DNA of 64,000 nucleotides, taken from Stereocaulon alpinum. Taxonomy: Eukaryota; Ascomycota; Lecanoromycetes; Lecanorales; Stereocaulaceae. Position numbers and translations under genes: made by a program. Positions 11,083 to 25,243 of this stretch are shown here, piece after piece (the stretch's first letter is position 1; each line of letters begins with the position of its first letter). The notes under the pieces were generated by a model. That model searched no databases. It was not told the DNA's origin and saw nothing but the letters and a program-made list of their open reading frames with translations. The stretch is from assembly GCA_018257865.1 (NCBI GenBank), contig JAEUBA010000007.1:434001-498000 (forward strand), given 5' to 3'.

Positions 11083-12021
11083 TTATTCCAAAAACGAAGC
11101 TGATATCAGTGCTTCGTCAACCCTAAACCAACGGAACCCGGCGAAACCTATATCCCCAGCGATTCCCGTCGTTTTCGAAAAAATCACTCCTCGGCCTACT
11201 CGATCAACCACGTCGACGCCCAAATTGAATGTCAATTGTCCAGCCGTACTTGCGACAACGGGCAGCCGATGATAGCCGGAATTGGTTTTGATAGCAGGGG
11301 CTTTGAAGGAAAGAGATGAGAGGCGAGACTAGCAGGAAGCGATCAGATTAATATTTCGAATAGGACAACATGTGAAGAGTTCGACGGGCGGTACCGTCAG
11401 CAAGCCTTGAAAGGCTACATGCCTGTAACGCAGCAGATACCCTGCTCATCGAGAGTGTTGAATAGGTCAGAGGGGACATTTGTCTTCATCGTATAATTAA
11501 TGCTTGGTCAAGAACTCTGAGTACGATCAGAGGATATCAGGACTTGCGTGCTCTGCTTTTGAGGCGTCTAGCTACGAGTCGTTCAAGCATCCGGATGAAT
11601 GTAGGAGTGAGATATGGTCTGGTTGGAACCTGCTCTCGGGTGGCTAGCTTCGGACAGTAGCCATTGGCTGGCCGTCTTTCTTTGAGTAGGACGTTGCGTA
11701 AAAGCTCTGCTCTTCACTGCTGCGTATGTCATACGTAATCTGGGCCGACATGGGACTGAGGGACCTAGATATGCAGAAGTGAAGCGGGATTCATGAAAGC
11801 CAGGGAGGTTTAGGAGGAGAGGTGCATGGCCAAAACAAAGCATGCAATCAAAAGATGCAGGAAGGAGAGGCGCAAGATAATTGCTTAAATCTGCCTATAA
11901 GCGACAGAAACTTACTAGACGGTCTTGAAACAGCTGACAACATCCACCACGTCCACCATAATCCCAGCATAGCAATTCCCACCATAGAGATAAGCCAGTA
12001 CCTCCTGTTTTCATGACTCAT
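11083..12021 (-). CDS. Candidate small membrane protein, two exons
   Basis: Exon 1 (11916-12021) starts at an ATG 229 bp downstream of the PP1 stop and encodes a Trp-rich membrane segment (MVGIAMLGLWWTWWMLSAV) followed by a good GTAAGT donor. Exon 2 (11083-11300) follows a pyrimidine-rich AAAG acceptor and encodes a compact hydrophobic/Gly-rich domain (for example TAGQLTFNLGVDVVDRVGRG) to a stop. Joined in phase they give 107 residues. The 615-bp intron is long for this window and a missed exon inside it is possible. I do not recognise the family; the call rests only on codon pattern, splice signals and phase. Confidence 0.3.
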
Positions 12022-12249
12022 GTTATTCCACCACCATCGTCGTCGGCATCAAGGATGATAGGAGGGAAAGCTGGCGAGACATCGGAGCGACAACAGGGGT
12101 GTAGCAATGTTGATCTGGCGGAGGCGGTCGTGTTGGTGTATAATGGCAAGCGCTTTCTCGTGCCTTCGATCGTGAGGGTAACGCGCGTTGGTGATAAAAC
12201 GTCTATCTTCGCCCGAACCTGCTGCACACGGGGAGTTTGTGTTGGTACA

Positions 12250-13502
<1,253 letters not shown>

Positions 13503-14971
13503 GGTGTGTTCCCAGATTGGGATGCGATGATAGGGTGACTGAGCGCAGGGCGAGATCTGAGGCTATTGCACTCTCCGTTCGCGTTTACTCTGTGCTGTTT
13601 GGGATGTCTGATTTTGTGTATCGTGTCAGTAGAGCTGGTATGATTGGGCGAGGCAGCACAAATTTCAAAACACTCAGGTGACACGGTAAGTGTATAGAAA
13701 GCGTTGAGTGTATTGACTTAACGGATTGACCTCAGCTCTGCCGCAGTGTAGGTGCTTACTCTTTTCTCGACTCTCTTGCGCGTCTAGATGCGAAAGGACA
13801 AAGGCCTCGTGGCGCGGTGGGGCTCTGGAGCCCGACTTCACAATTTTCTTACTGATCACGCCAGTACTGGATCTTGATGAAGGAGGAACTCTATGCCAGG
13901 CTGCTCAATCCGTAGCTGACTGATCCTGCTGGGGTTGTTGGAAGGGGCGATTTGTGAAGTTTTTTGTGGTCGATACTGGGCCTGTTCTCGGGACTTGTTG
14001 GATGATGGTCTGTGCCACACGGAGAACGTGGGGTACTTCAAATGGAGCGCAGCGTGTTTAAGCACAGTGAAGTGCAGAGTAATAGAAGAATTGCGTTTGT
14101 TGAAGAGCTGTGATCCTCCTTGGTTGTTCGTTGGAGGGTCCCTTCCGTTAGTAGCACCGCCAAGGAATTTATAGTCCCGGTATCCGCTCGGTCAGGAAGC
14201 TTTTCAGAACAACTTTGCTTTTTAAGCAAGAGGTGTTATTGATTTAGTACACATTATTGCTTCTAATGTTGTGGCAACAATATCAAGATCCCACAAAGTT
14301 TTGGAATCCACAGGAACTCTTTGTACACTATTGGTGAGACTCGTCACTTCGACCCGCTATATATACACCAGATCAGAAGGTTCCACCGAGATCTGAGGGC
14401 AGCAAAGTGATTGCTCGCAGGATACTGTCTCCTTGGCTGCACTCTGCCCTTATATTAGATGCTTACTGAATGGTTTCCACCATCTTTTCCGATCGATCAC
14501 GATACAAATGGCAACTACTAAGTCAATAGTAGTGCTATTAATGACTATTGTATCTGATGTGCTTCGGATCTGGTACACCAAAACGGCTGTTCATTCGGTT
14601 TTGCTAGATATAAGTACATGCGCCAGATCGAATTGCTCAGTAGTGCAATCCCCTCTCCCCAACGCCTTCGCTTCAATTCTTGGTACCTTTCATCATCAAT
14701 CGAAGAAGGCCGTCGTAGTAGGGAAAACAATCTAAAACATCAGAATGAGGAAGGTGTTGTACAGTAAAAGGCGCCCGGTACCACCAAACTGCGAAATGCC
14801 CGGGTGAGAACCGCTAGAAGACGCTCGACATGATCAACATACGTAAGTTCCTACAGGGACCCTAACATAAACAATACTCCTTCACTGCGCGTGCCATACC
14901 TCCATCAGTGGTCCTTGGAGACTCGATGAAGTGCTCTGGCTTGGAGAGACGGGTGGGTAATTGGCAATGCT
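13503..14971. other. Intergenic, no gene recognised
   Basis: About 1.5 kb upstream of PP1 and downstream of the LRR gene. Only short frames; AT-rich around 14200-14750. No RNA gene or repeat was recognised. Confidence 0.45.
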
Positions 14972-17497
14972 CTAGCCCAGCGTGCGACTGCCGCTGACAA
15001 TGCCTTGGTTGGAGGCTCGAAACGGTGGTTCAGGCCTCATGAGACCAACATGGTTGTACTGCGCATTGGGAGTTGGTATATTGACATGCTGACCTCCACT
15101 CAACTCAGGCACCATGCTCAGCCATTTACTACCGACTTCGTCCTTGAAAGCTTCTATCTTTTGACGGAAATCTTCTGCATTAGGGTTCAGAGTACCATCA
15201 AGGTTTAGATTTTGGATCTCTGTGGCAAGAAAACGTCCCCTGTCTGAAACGTCTGGAGGGAGGCGGTGTGGAAGGTCTAAGATTCGGATTTGCTGAGGCG
15301 ATGGGATCTCAGATTGAACATAGAGGGGTGGTAGCAGACTCGGCTTGTTCTTGGAGGATATGTCATCTGTGAACCTACTCATGAGGCCTGGACGGGCAAC
15401 TTCTTGGGGTACATCCATAGGAGCCCGCTGATGGATGATAGGTGGGCTCGGGTCTTGGGCAAGGTCAACGATCCGTCGCCGTGTACCCTTTCTCCGACGA
15501 CCAGACCCTACTGCGAATTCACTTTGCGTGGTTTGAGGTTGGGGGCGCTGCACTCCCTCCATTTGTTCGCCGATCCATGTGCTCTCCAGGGTATCAATCC
15601 GCGGTGGAAGGCTTGCTACGGGCTCAACAGGGACGTCCTTCGGCTCAGGAGCTTTCTCTGGTTCTACAACACGGTCTCTAAGCTGCCTTCGTTCACTGTA
15701 CCCTGGAAGTGAAGAGTCAATCACGATATCCTCATGATACCCGGGAGCAGCCCGGAATAGATTAAAAATCGTGACTCTGTAACTGCTATGCGTCTTAACG
15801 AACGGATTTCGTAGAACGTAAACCTCATGAATGTTCGGGCTGCCTGTAAGTCTTGCAAGCTCTGTGGGGTCCTGAATCTTGTTATCACGGAGATCCAGGC
15901 GTTCCAACGATAGCAGACGTTCAATGCCGGCAATGGAAACAAGTCGATTGGCTCGGAGGTTTAGCGCGGTGATGGCAGGAAGAGGGCTCCCTTTAAGAGA
16001 GTGCAAAGACTCGATCATACAATTGGAAAGATTCAAGGCTCGTAACGCCATCAATGTAGCGAGACAATCTGGCATTTCAGTGAATAGATTAGAGGACAAA
16101 TCTAAGGAATGTAGGTTATTCGAGAGTGGTGCGAGACTCGCGCCAGTCATTGAAGTAAGAGAATTGTCCGCAAGACTAAGGTGCCTCAGAAATCTCCACT
16201 TCGAAGCCGGAAGTATACCTAATGTTAACAAGTTAGAGGAGCTCCCACTCCGAGAGTTTGAGCTTGAGTTTGAGCTTCCGGACGCTGAACGCTTGACGTT
16301 GTTGCCAGGGTTAGATCGTACCTGACGATAAGAGCCGTCTTGTCTAGAGCTGGTGGGTCGAGTTGGGGACGCGCTTTTGGTCCTAGGTCTCTTGCGGGAC
16401 ACAGGAGACTCAGGCTCGGGTTGGAAAAGGTGATTGTTCCTAGGGCTGGGACTATGGCTGAGCTGTGCATCGACCACTGGAGATGGAGGAGTGGAATACG
16501 GCCGCCCTAGATCACTGAAACGTAAGGAAGGGCTTGCAGGCCATGGCAGCACAGGAGAGCTTTGAGCCTTGGACGAGCGCCGCCGACGCTTGTCCATATC
16601 ATCAAGTACAATATTGACCAACAGATCGGTTGGATCGTCCACATTTGCTCGTTTCACGGTGAGGGAGCGCAATTGCTCTGCCATCTTGTCCCAGCCAAAG
16701 AATTGTCGAAAGTCCACATCAGAGACCTCCAGTGCGCTGACGTTCTTGAAGGAGAGTAATGGCACAGCAGTATCGAAGGGAAACTCTTCATACCCCTCAA
16801 TGAGGCGCGCTTTGCGATCTGGGCATAATTGCAAGCACGGAATCTTAGTGAAAGCGGAATAAAGATACCTCAGGTCTAGGAGCATCTGTGCCTTGGCCTT
16901 CTCTGTCTTTGCAGCACTAGTGTTTGAAGACAGTCCAAAACCAGCCCACAGGGTAGACATGCCCGACATCACACTGCGAACGCTGGAGACGGAGTGAACC
17001 GAGTCGCGATCACTTCGTCCTCGAGACCTTTGCGATTGACTGAGGAAGGAGACATAATTCGCCGGTGATGCCTCCGTATGTATGTTCTCCAATCGCACGT
17101 TCATCGGGCCAATCGGTATGCCCGTCTCTTCGAATCGATCGAGTAGGTAGTAGAGATGATGAGGGGTCAGAGAGAGTGTGGTGGGCTTCATGTTGTGTGA
17201 AGAGAAATTGAGTGTTCCGAGCGATAGGGCAGCGGCGAGGGTGCTGGATGTGGAGGAGGAATTTGAGTGTTGGTAAGGTGTAGGCGATTCCCCATTGCTT
17301 GCCTGCCCATTCCTAGGCGCCTGGCGGCGGAGTTGCAGAGCATTGGCAAGAGCCTTCTCATGGGTCCTGACAAACTGTGCTAAGTTCTGTGCCGAGTCAG
17401 TCAGGTGTCCTTTCATTATTGTAGAAGCGAAGGGCAACGGGGCGCAGCGTGTTTGTGAGCCTACCTTGACAAAGACTTGTCCATCCACCAAGTCCAT
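14972..17497 (-). CDS. Leucine-rich-repeat protein
   Basis: A single open frame of 841 residues from ATG at 17497 (context CACCATGG). Residues about 430-575 carry SDS22-like leucine-rich repeats (LRHLSLADNSLTSM, LHSLDLSSNLFTEMP, LRALNLSNCMIESL, ITALNLRANRLVSIAGIE, LERLDLRDNKI) closed by an LRR-cap-like segment (NPFVKTHSSYRVTIFNLF). The N-terminal part contains RTHEKALANALQLRR, a conserved-looking fungal segment, and the rest is Ser/Pro-rich. LRRs of this type bind partners such as phosphatases or small GTPase regulators; the specific role is unknown. A possible in-frame 78-nt intron (AAG|GTAGGC to CACAG, residues 12-37) would join QVFVK directly to NLAQFVRTHEKAL; it keeps frame, so sequence alone cannot decide. 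Confidence 0.85.
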   Translation of the reverse strand: MDLVDGQVFVKVGSQTRCAPLPFASTIMKGHLTDSAQNLAQFVRTHEKALANALQLRRQAPRNGQASNGESPTPYQHSNSSSTSSTLAAALSLGTLNFSSHNMKPTTLSLTPHHLYYLLDRFEETGIPIGPMNVRLENIHTEASPANYVSFLSQSQRSRGRSDRDSVHSVSSVRSVMSGMSTLWAGFGLSSNTSAAKTEKAKAQMLLDLRYLYSAFTKIPCLQLCPDRKARLIEGYEEFPFDTAVPLLSFKNVSALEVSDVDFRQFFGWDKMAEQLRSLTVKRANVDDPTDLLVNIVLDDMDKRRRRSSKAQSSPVLPWPASPSLRFSDLGRPYSTPPSPVVDAQLSHSPSPRNNHLFQPEPESPVSRKRPRTKSASPTRPTSSRQDGSYRQVRSNPGNNVKRSASGSSNSSSNSRSGSSSNLLTLGILPASKWRFLRHLSLADNSLTSMTGASLAPLSNNLHSLDLSSNLFTEMPDCLATLMALRALNLSNCMIESLHSLKGSPLPAITALNLRANRLVSIAGIERLLSLERLDLRDNKIQDPTELARLTGSPNIHEVYVLRNPFVKTHSSYRVTIFNLFRAAPGYHEDIVIDSSLPGYSERRQLRDRVVEPEKAPEPKDVPVEPVASLPPRIDTLESTWIGEQMEGVQRPQPQTTQSEFAVGSGRRRKGTRRRIVDLAQDPSPPIIHQRAPMDVPQEVARPGLMSRFTDDISSKNKPSLLPPLYVQSEIPSPQQIRILDLPHRLPPDVSDRGRFLATEIQNLNLDGTLNPNAEDFRQKIEAFKDEVGSKWLSMVPELSGGQHVNIPTPNAQYNHVGLMRPEPPFRASNQGIVSGSRTLG

Positions 17498-19393
17498 GGT
17501 GAGCAATACATAAGTGATACACCGTCACGTGGAGTACGAAGGTTTCCCTATGGTCTGCTGTTGCGCCAATGGTTGGATGTCTAGGTATACTTAAAGACCT
17601 TGCGTAATTCGTACGATAGGAATTTCCCTGTTGTTCGAAGGAACGATGCCTGACAAGTACCCTCCCAAGGATCAGATACACTCCACTATGTCATAGGTTG
17701 ATGAGCCCTCCGCAATGGATCGATGTTCATAGTTTGGCCGGAATGTTGAATGGGCAAGCGAATGGGGTGGTCCTAGGACCCTCGTTCGAGTATATAAGGG
17801 CAACGGCGAGGTGTCCGAGTTCCAGCGAAATAGACCGAGCCAATGGGAAGACTACCTTAATTGGTGCGGGGAGCAGAGGGGTGCTTGACGCACGATGCTG
17901 TACAGCTGCAGCTGTTCGAAGCTTGCGAACTATACAACGGTGCAAGCGATGGGCCTAAGATAAGACCAATCGTGGGGCACTTGCAGTTCTTTGGCTCTGC
18001 AGATGGTCAAACAATGATGGTCAATGTGAATCGCAGTTCATGTATTGCTCGCTTGATGAACGATAGGAGATGCCCGACTTACTGCAGGGATGGACTGACC
18101 CTGCAGGACGCGAAAGAAAGAGCGACGGCTGGTGGTTTTGTTATTGTCGTTTCTATCCAAAAGCTGCTCCGCACCGCGAACCACGGTACCGGTGTAGATC
18201 TCCTCGATAAGCAAAGTAAGAGTTTGAGGCGGCCTCGCGGCTCCCTAGAGGCTAGGCTAGTGAATTAGGGAATGCGTCCAAACGAAATTGGTAGAGAGGG
18301 ACAACGTGGTGGTGTCACGTGTGGTGTGGGGGCTAGAACTAGGCTCCATGCAAAGAATACCTTACCTACCTTACGTACGTACTTGTTTACCATTTAACTT
18401 TCTAGTAAGCTAAGGTAAGGTAGGCTACGAACCATATGTAACTATGTCGTGATATGCGCCAGAAAACACGCTGCATGGCTGATCTTCCGAATCTGGTGGA
18501 GTTTGTCGAAAAGAGGACAGACGACTACTTCTTGCTTGCCGACGTCCAGCAGCTTCTGCGGCTTGCATCATCCTCTTCGCGTAGCCACTGCCTTGTGGTC
18601 AGCAGTCACATGGCCGTTGTAGTTCCATCATTTGTACTATTTCGAGGTAGTGTGAATCCCTTGTCAGCATCATCTGCGAGGTCTCCAAGCCATCCGATGC
18701 TGGTCACTCACTCTACTCATCATCAACGTGGTCATGTTCTTACAGTTGGACACGGGCAACGCGTTACTGTGGGAAGTCAAATGTGAAGGGTGTGCTGCGA
18801 ATCTAGAGGCCTTTCGCCACCAGGACTACCGTAAGCTTCCCGTGGCGTGAGCATTCCCGCTTCATAACTTTGTCAAGACATCGAAAGCGGTGTGCATGAC
18901 TGAGCTCAGATCGTCTAAAGGGTCCATAGAGGGTAGATTGCATGCCCCAGGCCATAGCTTCAGCAACGGCAAGCATACGAGTGATCTGATACATCTATTA
19001 ATTTACATTGTGATACTAACAGCGTCATGTACAGCCATAGAACGATGCGTCAGCAGCTACCAGATGTACATGTTGGTAAGTATTGCCTAAAAGGGCGGGC
19101 TCGAAGGATTGATATGGTATTATCTCTCTGCCTTGTTCACTCTCCACATCCAATTGTAACCTCCGCGGCTGGCACCAACGCAACCACGTTGTCAGGTTTT
19201 AGGTAGTCAACCCGCAGAATTAATTTGCAACCTAAAGTAACAGGAATGATTTGCCTTGGGCTCGGAGGATGGTATAGGCTCATTCGTGGAAATGTTCGTA
19301 TATCTATGCTATGATACACTTCTTTCCTGCCGATACCGGCGTAAAAATGGAGCTTTGAAGTATTGGGGATGCCACAGCCACAGCCACACTTTC
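17498..19393. other. Intergenic, no gene recognised
   Basis: About 1.9 kb. Several short frames (up to 135 codons) without recognisable domains or consistent splicing. It includes the inverted TACCTTACC-type repeat at 18358-18424. Confidence 0.4.
18358..18424. repeat. Imperfect inverted repeat of TACCTTACC-type sequence
   Basis: TACCTTACCTACCTTAC on the left and TAAGGTAAGGTAGG on the right, about 35 bp apart, are near-complementary. Similar short elements occur at 4187-4199 and 54208-54220, both close upstream of genes. Confidence 0.5.
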
Positions 19394-20349
<956 letters not shown>

Positions 20350-20891
20350 GACTGGTCGTTGATATTGTGACAGTCTTTCAAATAGTAGAGGAGATCGGGT
20401 AAAAGTGGAGTGCAGTCGCTGTTAAATTCGTACAGGCTACGTGTCGAGAAATCGATATGATAGCGTTTTTAATGTTTCCAGCACTTGTTGAGCTTGGCGC
20501 GGAAATGTCGTGGCGGCGCATTTCTTTCAATTTCCGCCGCCATCTCTTTGTGACCTAAGCAGCATGATCTTTCTGAGACCTTGAGTTGATACAAATTGTA
20601 TACTACGAGTGTTCTTTGGGCATGGTAAGGCGGAGCACGTAGACTTTGTACTATATTGAATGTTGCAATGAACGTGCCACCACTCCACAGCTAACTATGC
20701 TGCAAATTCCCCGTGGCTCAATGACCAGTGACCTCCTCAGTATGCCCGCTAACGACTCCCCGGTATCCAATTGTAGAAGCCGTAATTACATGTGAAGCAA
20801 TATGTGAAAGTTCCAAGTCCAGGTGACAAGAAAGACTCGGAATGTATGTACACTATGTGCAAGATCCCAAAACGGTTGGCATCAGTAGTCC
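20350..20891. other. Sar1 promoter and DUF2457 gene 3' region
   Basis: About 540 bp upstream of Sar1 and downstream of the DUF2457 gene, both minus strand. No coding exon seen. Confidence 0.5.
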
Positions 20892-23216
20892 TTAAACGGA
20901 GAGGACGAGCTGTTCCCTTTGGCCATAGCCCCTGCACCTAACAGCCATTTCCAGTCCTAGCTCTCTCATTCTCTGCGCTCCTTTGCCAGGCTGGCATCTG
21001 CGCTCCTTCTCTTTACCTGCATGGCGGCAGTGCTGGCGCCAGAATTTGTCTTTGCGCCTCTGCCGTTTCGTCTCAAGCCCCTGGACTATATCAATAGGTC
21101 CTCGACTGTGGATCACTGTGCGTGATGGGCCTACAGTTGTCGGTGATGTACCAGCAGAAGGGGTGTCCAAGTTGTGGAAACGAGAGCTGCGATGCTGGTT
21201 CCAAAAGGGATTGGGTGTTCTTGGCAGTGAAGCTGTGTGTGTAAGATTTGGGCGCTGAGCCAGGTGCAGCATGCTAATACCGTTGAATTTCTTATGTGGC
21301 GAACCTGTGAGGGATGGTCTGCGCGAAGAGGGGGGGGAGGTGAGCTTCCGGTGTGTAGGCGGTGGAGAACGCAGACGGTGAGTTGCTTGCCCGAAAAGAC
21401 GGTGTGGCGGAGGAGATCGGTGCACCACGGTCCGTTTTGGTGGTGATGGTGATGGTTGCATGCGTTTGGGTGAAGGCATCGGAGATTTTGTGGTTGTAGT
21501 TGACGATGAGCTTTTCCTGCGAACCGCTGAATGTTCATCTTCGGAGCTATCTGGCCGTCCCATGACCCAATCCGGTTCATGATCTGTCTGAGTAGCATTA
21601 CCCTCATCATCATCGTCGTTCTCGGGCTCGGGTTCCGAAGTGGGGAAGCTTGGATCGATGTCTTGGGGAATCAGATGATGCTTTGAACGTCGGCGTTCCT
21701 CTAGGCAAGACATGTATGCATTCTCCAGTGGGCGATCCTCATCAATAGTCCCGACGACGAAGTCAGAGCTGTCAGGCAGATCAGGGGTCCCAGGCCGCAT
21801 CCTTGGAGACTTGTGTGCGCGGGATGCCTTCCGACCACGGGTTGGATCCTGCTGCTTGGTGTTAATGATGGATTCGACTGACGAATTTGAATCTACTCTG
21901 TGGGTCAAGGGACGGATGTGCTCGAGCTGATCCGTCGAAGTAGCAGCAGTTGTCACCCCTGGGGTCCAGAATTGATACTCTGAATCACCATCGCTTTCGT
22001 CGTCAGATTCGGCAAAGCCATCCTCATCGTCAGTCTCGTTACCGTCATCGGATCCTTCATCTCTTTCTTCCCCTTCATCATCGTCGTCAAATTCGGCCCC
22101 TTCATCATCATCCATTTCCTCCTCGTCTTCCTCATCGAGCGCTTCCTCCTCAGCCTCCTCGGCCAGCTTTCTAATGGCGTTCTCTTTTCGTAGTGTGTCA
22201 TTGATAGTGATTTTTTGCCGGTAAGCGGTCTGCTCATTGATCCATTCATCCTCTGCATTGAAAGAACCGGCGAACTCGTGGAATCTGGTAGCTTCCGATT
22301 GCTGATAGTCTACACGATTGAAGACTTGCGGTTTTCGCGGTGGAGGAGCAACTAGTGGCTCAAGCTTGCCGTCTTTAGCTGGACTGTGCTTGACTGCAGC
22401 ATTAGAATCACGGTGTTCTCGAGCACTAGACGCCGTTATCGACTCGACTACTTGTGACTTGATGAGCGTTGAATCATCCTCTGATCTATCTGGTGTCTTC
22501 TGCGTAGGCTCAACGCTCGGTGTCTCGGTACGGGTCGGTTTCATCGGACATGCGAACTTCAACATGCATTTTCGTTTCGGTGGATCGGCTGGTTCTTGAG
22601 GCGTTTCTTTATGGTCTTGACCTTGCGCTGCTGAGTCTAGTTTCTTTTGTGCAGCTGCCTGTCGTCCACATGCGAAGCTGATACATCGTCTACGACCCAA
22701 TCCTTCCTCCACTTTGCTTTCGCCTGGGTTATCGATAGAAGTCTTCTGGGAAATTTGGATAGTGTCTGGCGTGCTCTCGTGTTTAGAGATCGAGGTTCCT
22801 TTTGACAACTTTGAAACAAGTGTTGCAAAGCCTGTGGAGTTCAGTGTAGGTAGAGGAGGGCTCGGGGTAGTGGTCCGAGCAGGACTGGTCAATCCCCCAT
22901 CGCTTGTAAGAACAGGAGCTTCAGCATCAGACAAAGGATGCGTCTCGGGACTTGAGAGAAGCGCTTGTGTGAGTAAAGACTCATTCCGATAGGGGCTCAC
23001 AGCAGAGATGTAGCCGTCACAATTATTTGAGATCTGTGAGCTAGGTGTGATACGCTTTGCGAATCGAAAACAACCATCTGGGGGTTCGTCGACTTCCGAT
23101 ACCAGATCATCATCGCCAGTGCTAGGCATGTTGGCAGAGCCGTTGATTGCGTGACTGGAGGAGAACCCCTGGGATGCAGGTAACCGGTCGTGGCTGGTCC
23201 GCTGATGATGAGCCAT
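20892..23216 (-). CDS. DUF2457 family protein
   Basis: A single exon of 774 residues. The start is the ATG at 23216 (MAHHQRTSHDRLPAS); the frame is open upstream but lacks an earlier ATG. The sequence matches the fungal-specific DUF2457 family (PF10446) as I remember it: two short Cys motifs RRRCISFACGR and KRKCMLKFACP, the segment EFAGSFNAEDEWINEQTAYR, a long Asp/Glu tract at about residues 345-400, then Ser/Pro-rich sequence and a basic C-terminus with RHAGKEKERRCQPGKGA. The function of the family is unknown; the acidic tract and basic tail suggest a nuclear or RNA/chromatin-associated protein, which is inference. Confidence 0.85.
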   Translation of the reverse strand: MAHHQRTSHDRLPASQGFSSSHAINGSANMPSTGDDDLVSEVDEPPDGCFRFAKRITPSSQISNNCDGYISAVSPYRNESLLTQALLSSPETHPLSDAEAPVLTSDGGLTSPARTTTPSPPLPTLNSTGFATLVSKLSKGTSISKHESTPDTIQISQKTSIDNPGESKVEEGLGRRRCISFACGRQAAAQKKLDSAAQGQDHKETPQEPADPPKRKCMLKFACPMKPTRTETPSVEPTQKTPDRSEDDSTLIKSQVVESITASSAREHRDSNAAVKHSPAKDGKLEPLVAPPPRKPQVFNRVDYQQSEATRFHEFAGSFNAEDEWINEQTAYRQKITINDTLRKENAIRKLAEEAEEEALDEEDEEEMDDDEGAEFDDDDEGEERDEGSDDGNETDDEDGFAESDDESDGDSEYQFWTPGVTTAATSTDQLEHIRPLTHRVDSNSSVESIINTKQQDPTRGRKASRAHKSPRMRPGTPDLPDSSDFVVGTIDEDRPLENAYMSCLEERRRSKHHLIPQDIDPSFPTSEPEPENDDDDEGNATQTDHEPDWVMGRPDSSEDEHSAVRRKSSSSTTTTKSPMPSPKRMQPSPSPPKRTVVHRSPPPHRLFGQATHRLRSPPPTHRKLTSPPSSRRPSLTGSPHKKFNGISMLHLAQRPNLTHTASLPRTPNPFWNQHRSSRFHNLDTPSAGTSPTTVGPSRTVIHSRGPIDIVQGLETKRQRRKDKFWRQHCRHAGKEKERRCQPGKGAQRMRELGLEMAVRCRGYGQREQLVLSV

Positions 23217-25243
23217 AAACCTCTTTTCCTCTGGTATAACAACCCTGACGATGGAAAGACCAGTAGTTGTAACGCTTGAGGTTAGTAGTATGTCAACCAA
23301 TGGCTGGATGGACGAGAGAAGTATATCGTAATGATGAAAGAGCGAGCTTTCAAGTGAGTCTTGATCGATAGACTACTTCTTCGAACGCGGTGGTACGGAG
23401 TGTCCCTCAGGACCGTAGTACTATAAGCATAATGCTGACATGATGTGAAGGTCGGCGAGTAAGCCTACTCGGAAGGATGTGGAAACCTGCAAGAGAGCTA
23501 TGCGCAGAGGAGTCGAAACTCAGCCCTGCGCAGTAACGTATCACAGGAAGAATCTCAGGGACCGATGAGATCAGAATGTGGTGTTTGTAAGGATGATGTT
23601 GGTTGCGGTGTATGCTCAGTAAGATCGTGGCGAGTGATAGGCACGGAAGTACCACCTCTTCCCGTGTCTACCGTGGCAGGGAGGGCCGATGGTTGGTTAC
23701 AAAAACGCAGATGATGCACAGTGATGGAAGTGTCGTTTTTCTGAAGGAAGTGGAGAGTGGAGATGTCTTAAAGTGAAGAAACGAAGAGATGAAGAAATGA
23801 AGCGTGGACCGCATGGAGGCCGAGGGTGCGAGGCCTCCGAAATATGGTGGTGGGATGTACCTTTCGTGTAGGACCCGGCTAAACGCCCTAAATTGAACCT
23901 GGTACCGTGAATAAGGAACAATGATTATCCCAGTCTATAAAGAGGTCTTCCGTGCAATCAAAGTCGCGTCAAAGCAGAGGGATTTACATGGAACTACCTG
24001 ATCCTATTACAATTATTCGAGAGTCAACGATGTGAACTTTGACTTTAGTCCTGCATAAAGTTCCTTTCTACCTATCTAATGATCAACCCCTCGCTCTTGA
24101 AGTTCCGGCCGGAAACGGAGCAGAAAATCACCCCCACAAAAGCTGACCTCCTAGTCCCCTCCTATTGCTCGCCGAAGTCCCACCTGGCAACGTAGAAGCG
24201 AACGGGCCTTCTGTCGCAACTTGAAGGACTACGTACTCTGATGCACCCGAGCGCAACTCCTGCACTAGTACCCCACATTTTTCGCCGAAGTTGGGGTGAG
24301 GGTCATGAGCAATGCATAGCGTTTCACATCCGTGGCTCCATAGCGGCTTACTTCCAGAGCGGTTCCAACTCGCTAGAAACGGTCATGGGTTGCTGCAGTC
24401 TCAATCCCACGGCTTGCTCGTATGTACAGTAATTGAAGATTTCGCTGAAATTTCGACTTCTGGCAGGATAACAGAGCAGAATCATGAATTGCTGGAATTC
24501 GAGCCGCCGGAAATGAACCAGTCATCCGTGTCGTCAAGCCTGATCCAGACGTACTCCAAACTTTAACAACGCTATCACTGCAAGCTCGGCAGTCCACAAG
24601 CTCCTCCTTTGTATGATATGCCAGTGCTCAGCATTCTTTTTGACTTCGGTTTCTTTCTAGGCTAGCCGCTCATTGTGAACGATCAGTGTTGCATCGTTCT
24701 CTTAACCCAGATGAGACCCTATAGACACGAGCGCCAAAGGGAGCTGTTGTCACGCAAGATGCATGCACGTTGTCCGGTGATTTAATTGGTCAATGGCTTC
24801 CAGTGATGAGGGATCTTGATGGGGTCCAATCATCCTGCTCCATGGAGCCTAGTAATTAGTTAGAGGCAGTTTGCACGTTGGCCCTTGTGAGCGGGACTAC
24901 CCATATGCAGGTCAGTGATGGACTCGTCTCAGAATGGAAGGTGGGAAGCGAGCGTAAAGACAGTGTTGAAACGCAAGCTGTGGTATCAGAGCACGTGGTA
25001 ACTATGGGTATTGGATATCCAGAGATTCGGCTTACTTGCCGGGTTAGGCACCAAATCCGAAAGTCACTATCTTCATGCCGAGATAAAGCTATTTCGTTGG
25101 CATCGAGCCCCATTTCTGCTGGGGTCCTGCGAATTCGCAAATGCCAAGCTTTTACACGTGATCCTTAAGTTAGCCGCAGCCGCCGATACTTTGAAGTTCG
25201 TTACCTCTATGCAGCCGTAGCTATCAGAATTCAATTGGCAGTC
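23217..25243. other. Large intergenic region, no gene recognised
   Basis: About 2 kb between divergent genes (DUF2457, minus; ATP16, plus). Both strands hold only short frames (up to 96 codons) with no known domain. Long 5' leaders or a lineage-specific gene are possible but unsupported. Confidence 0.4.
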
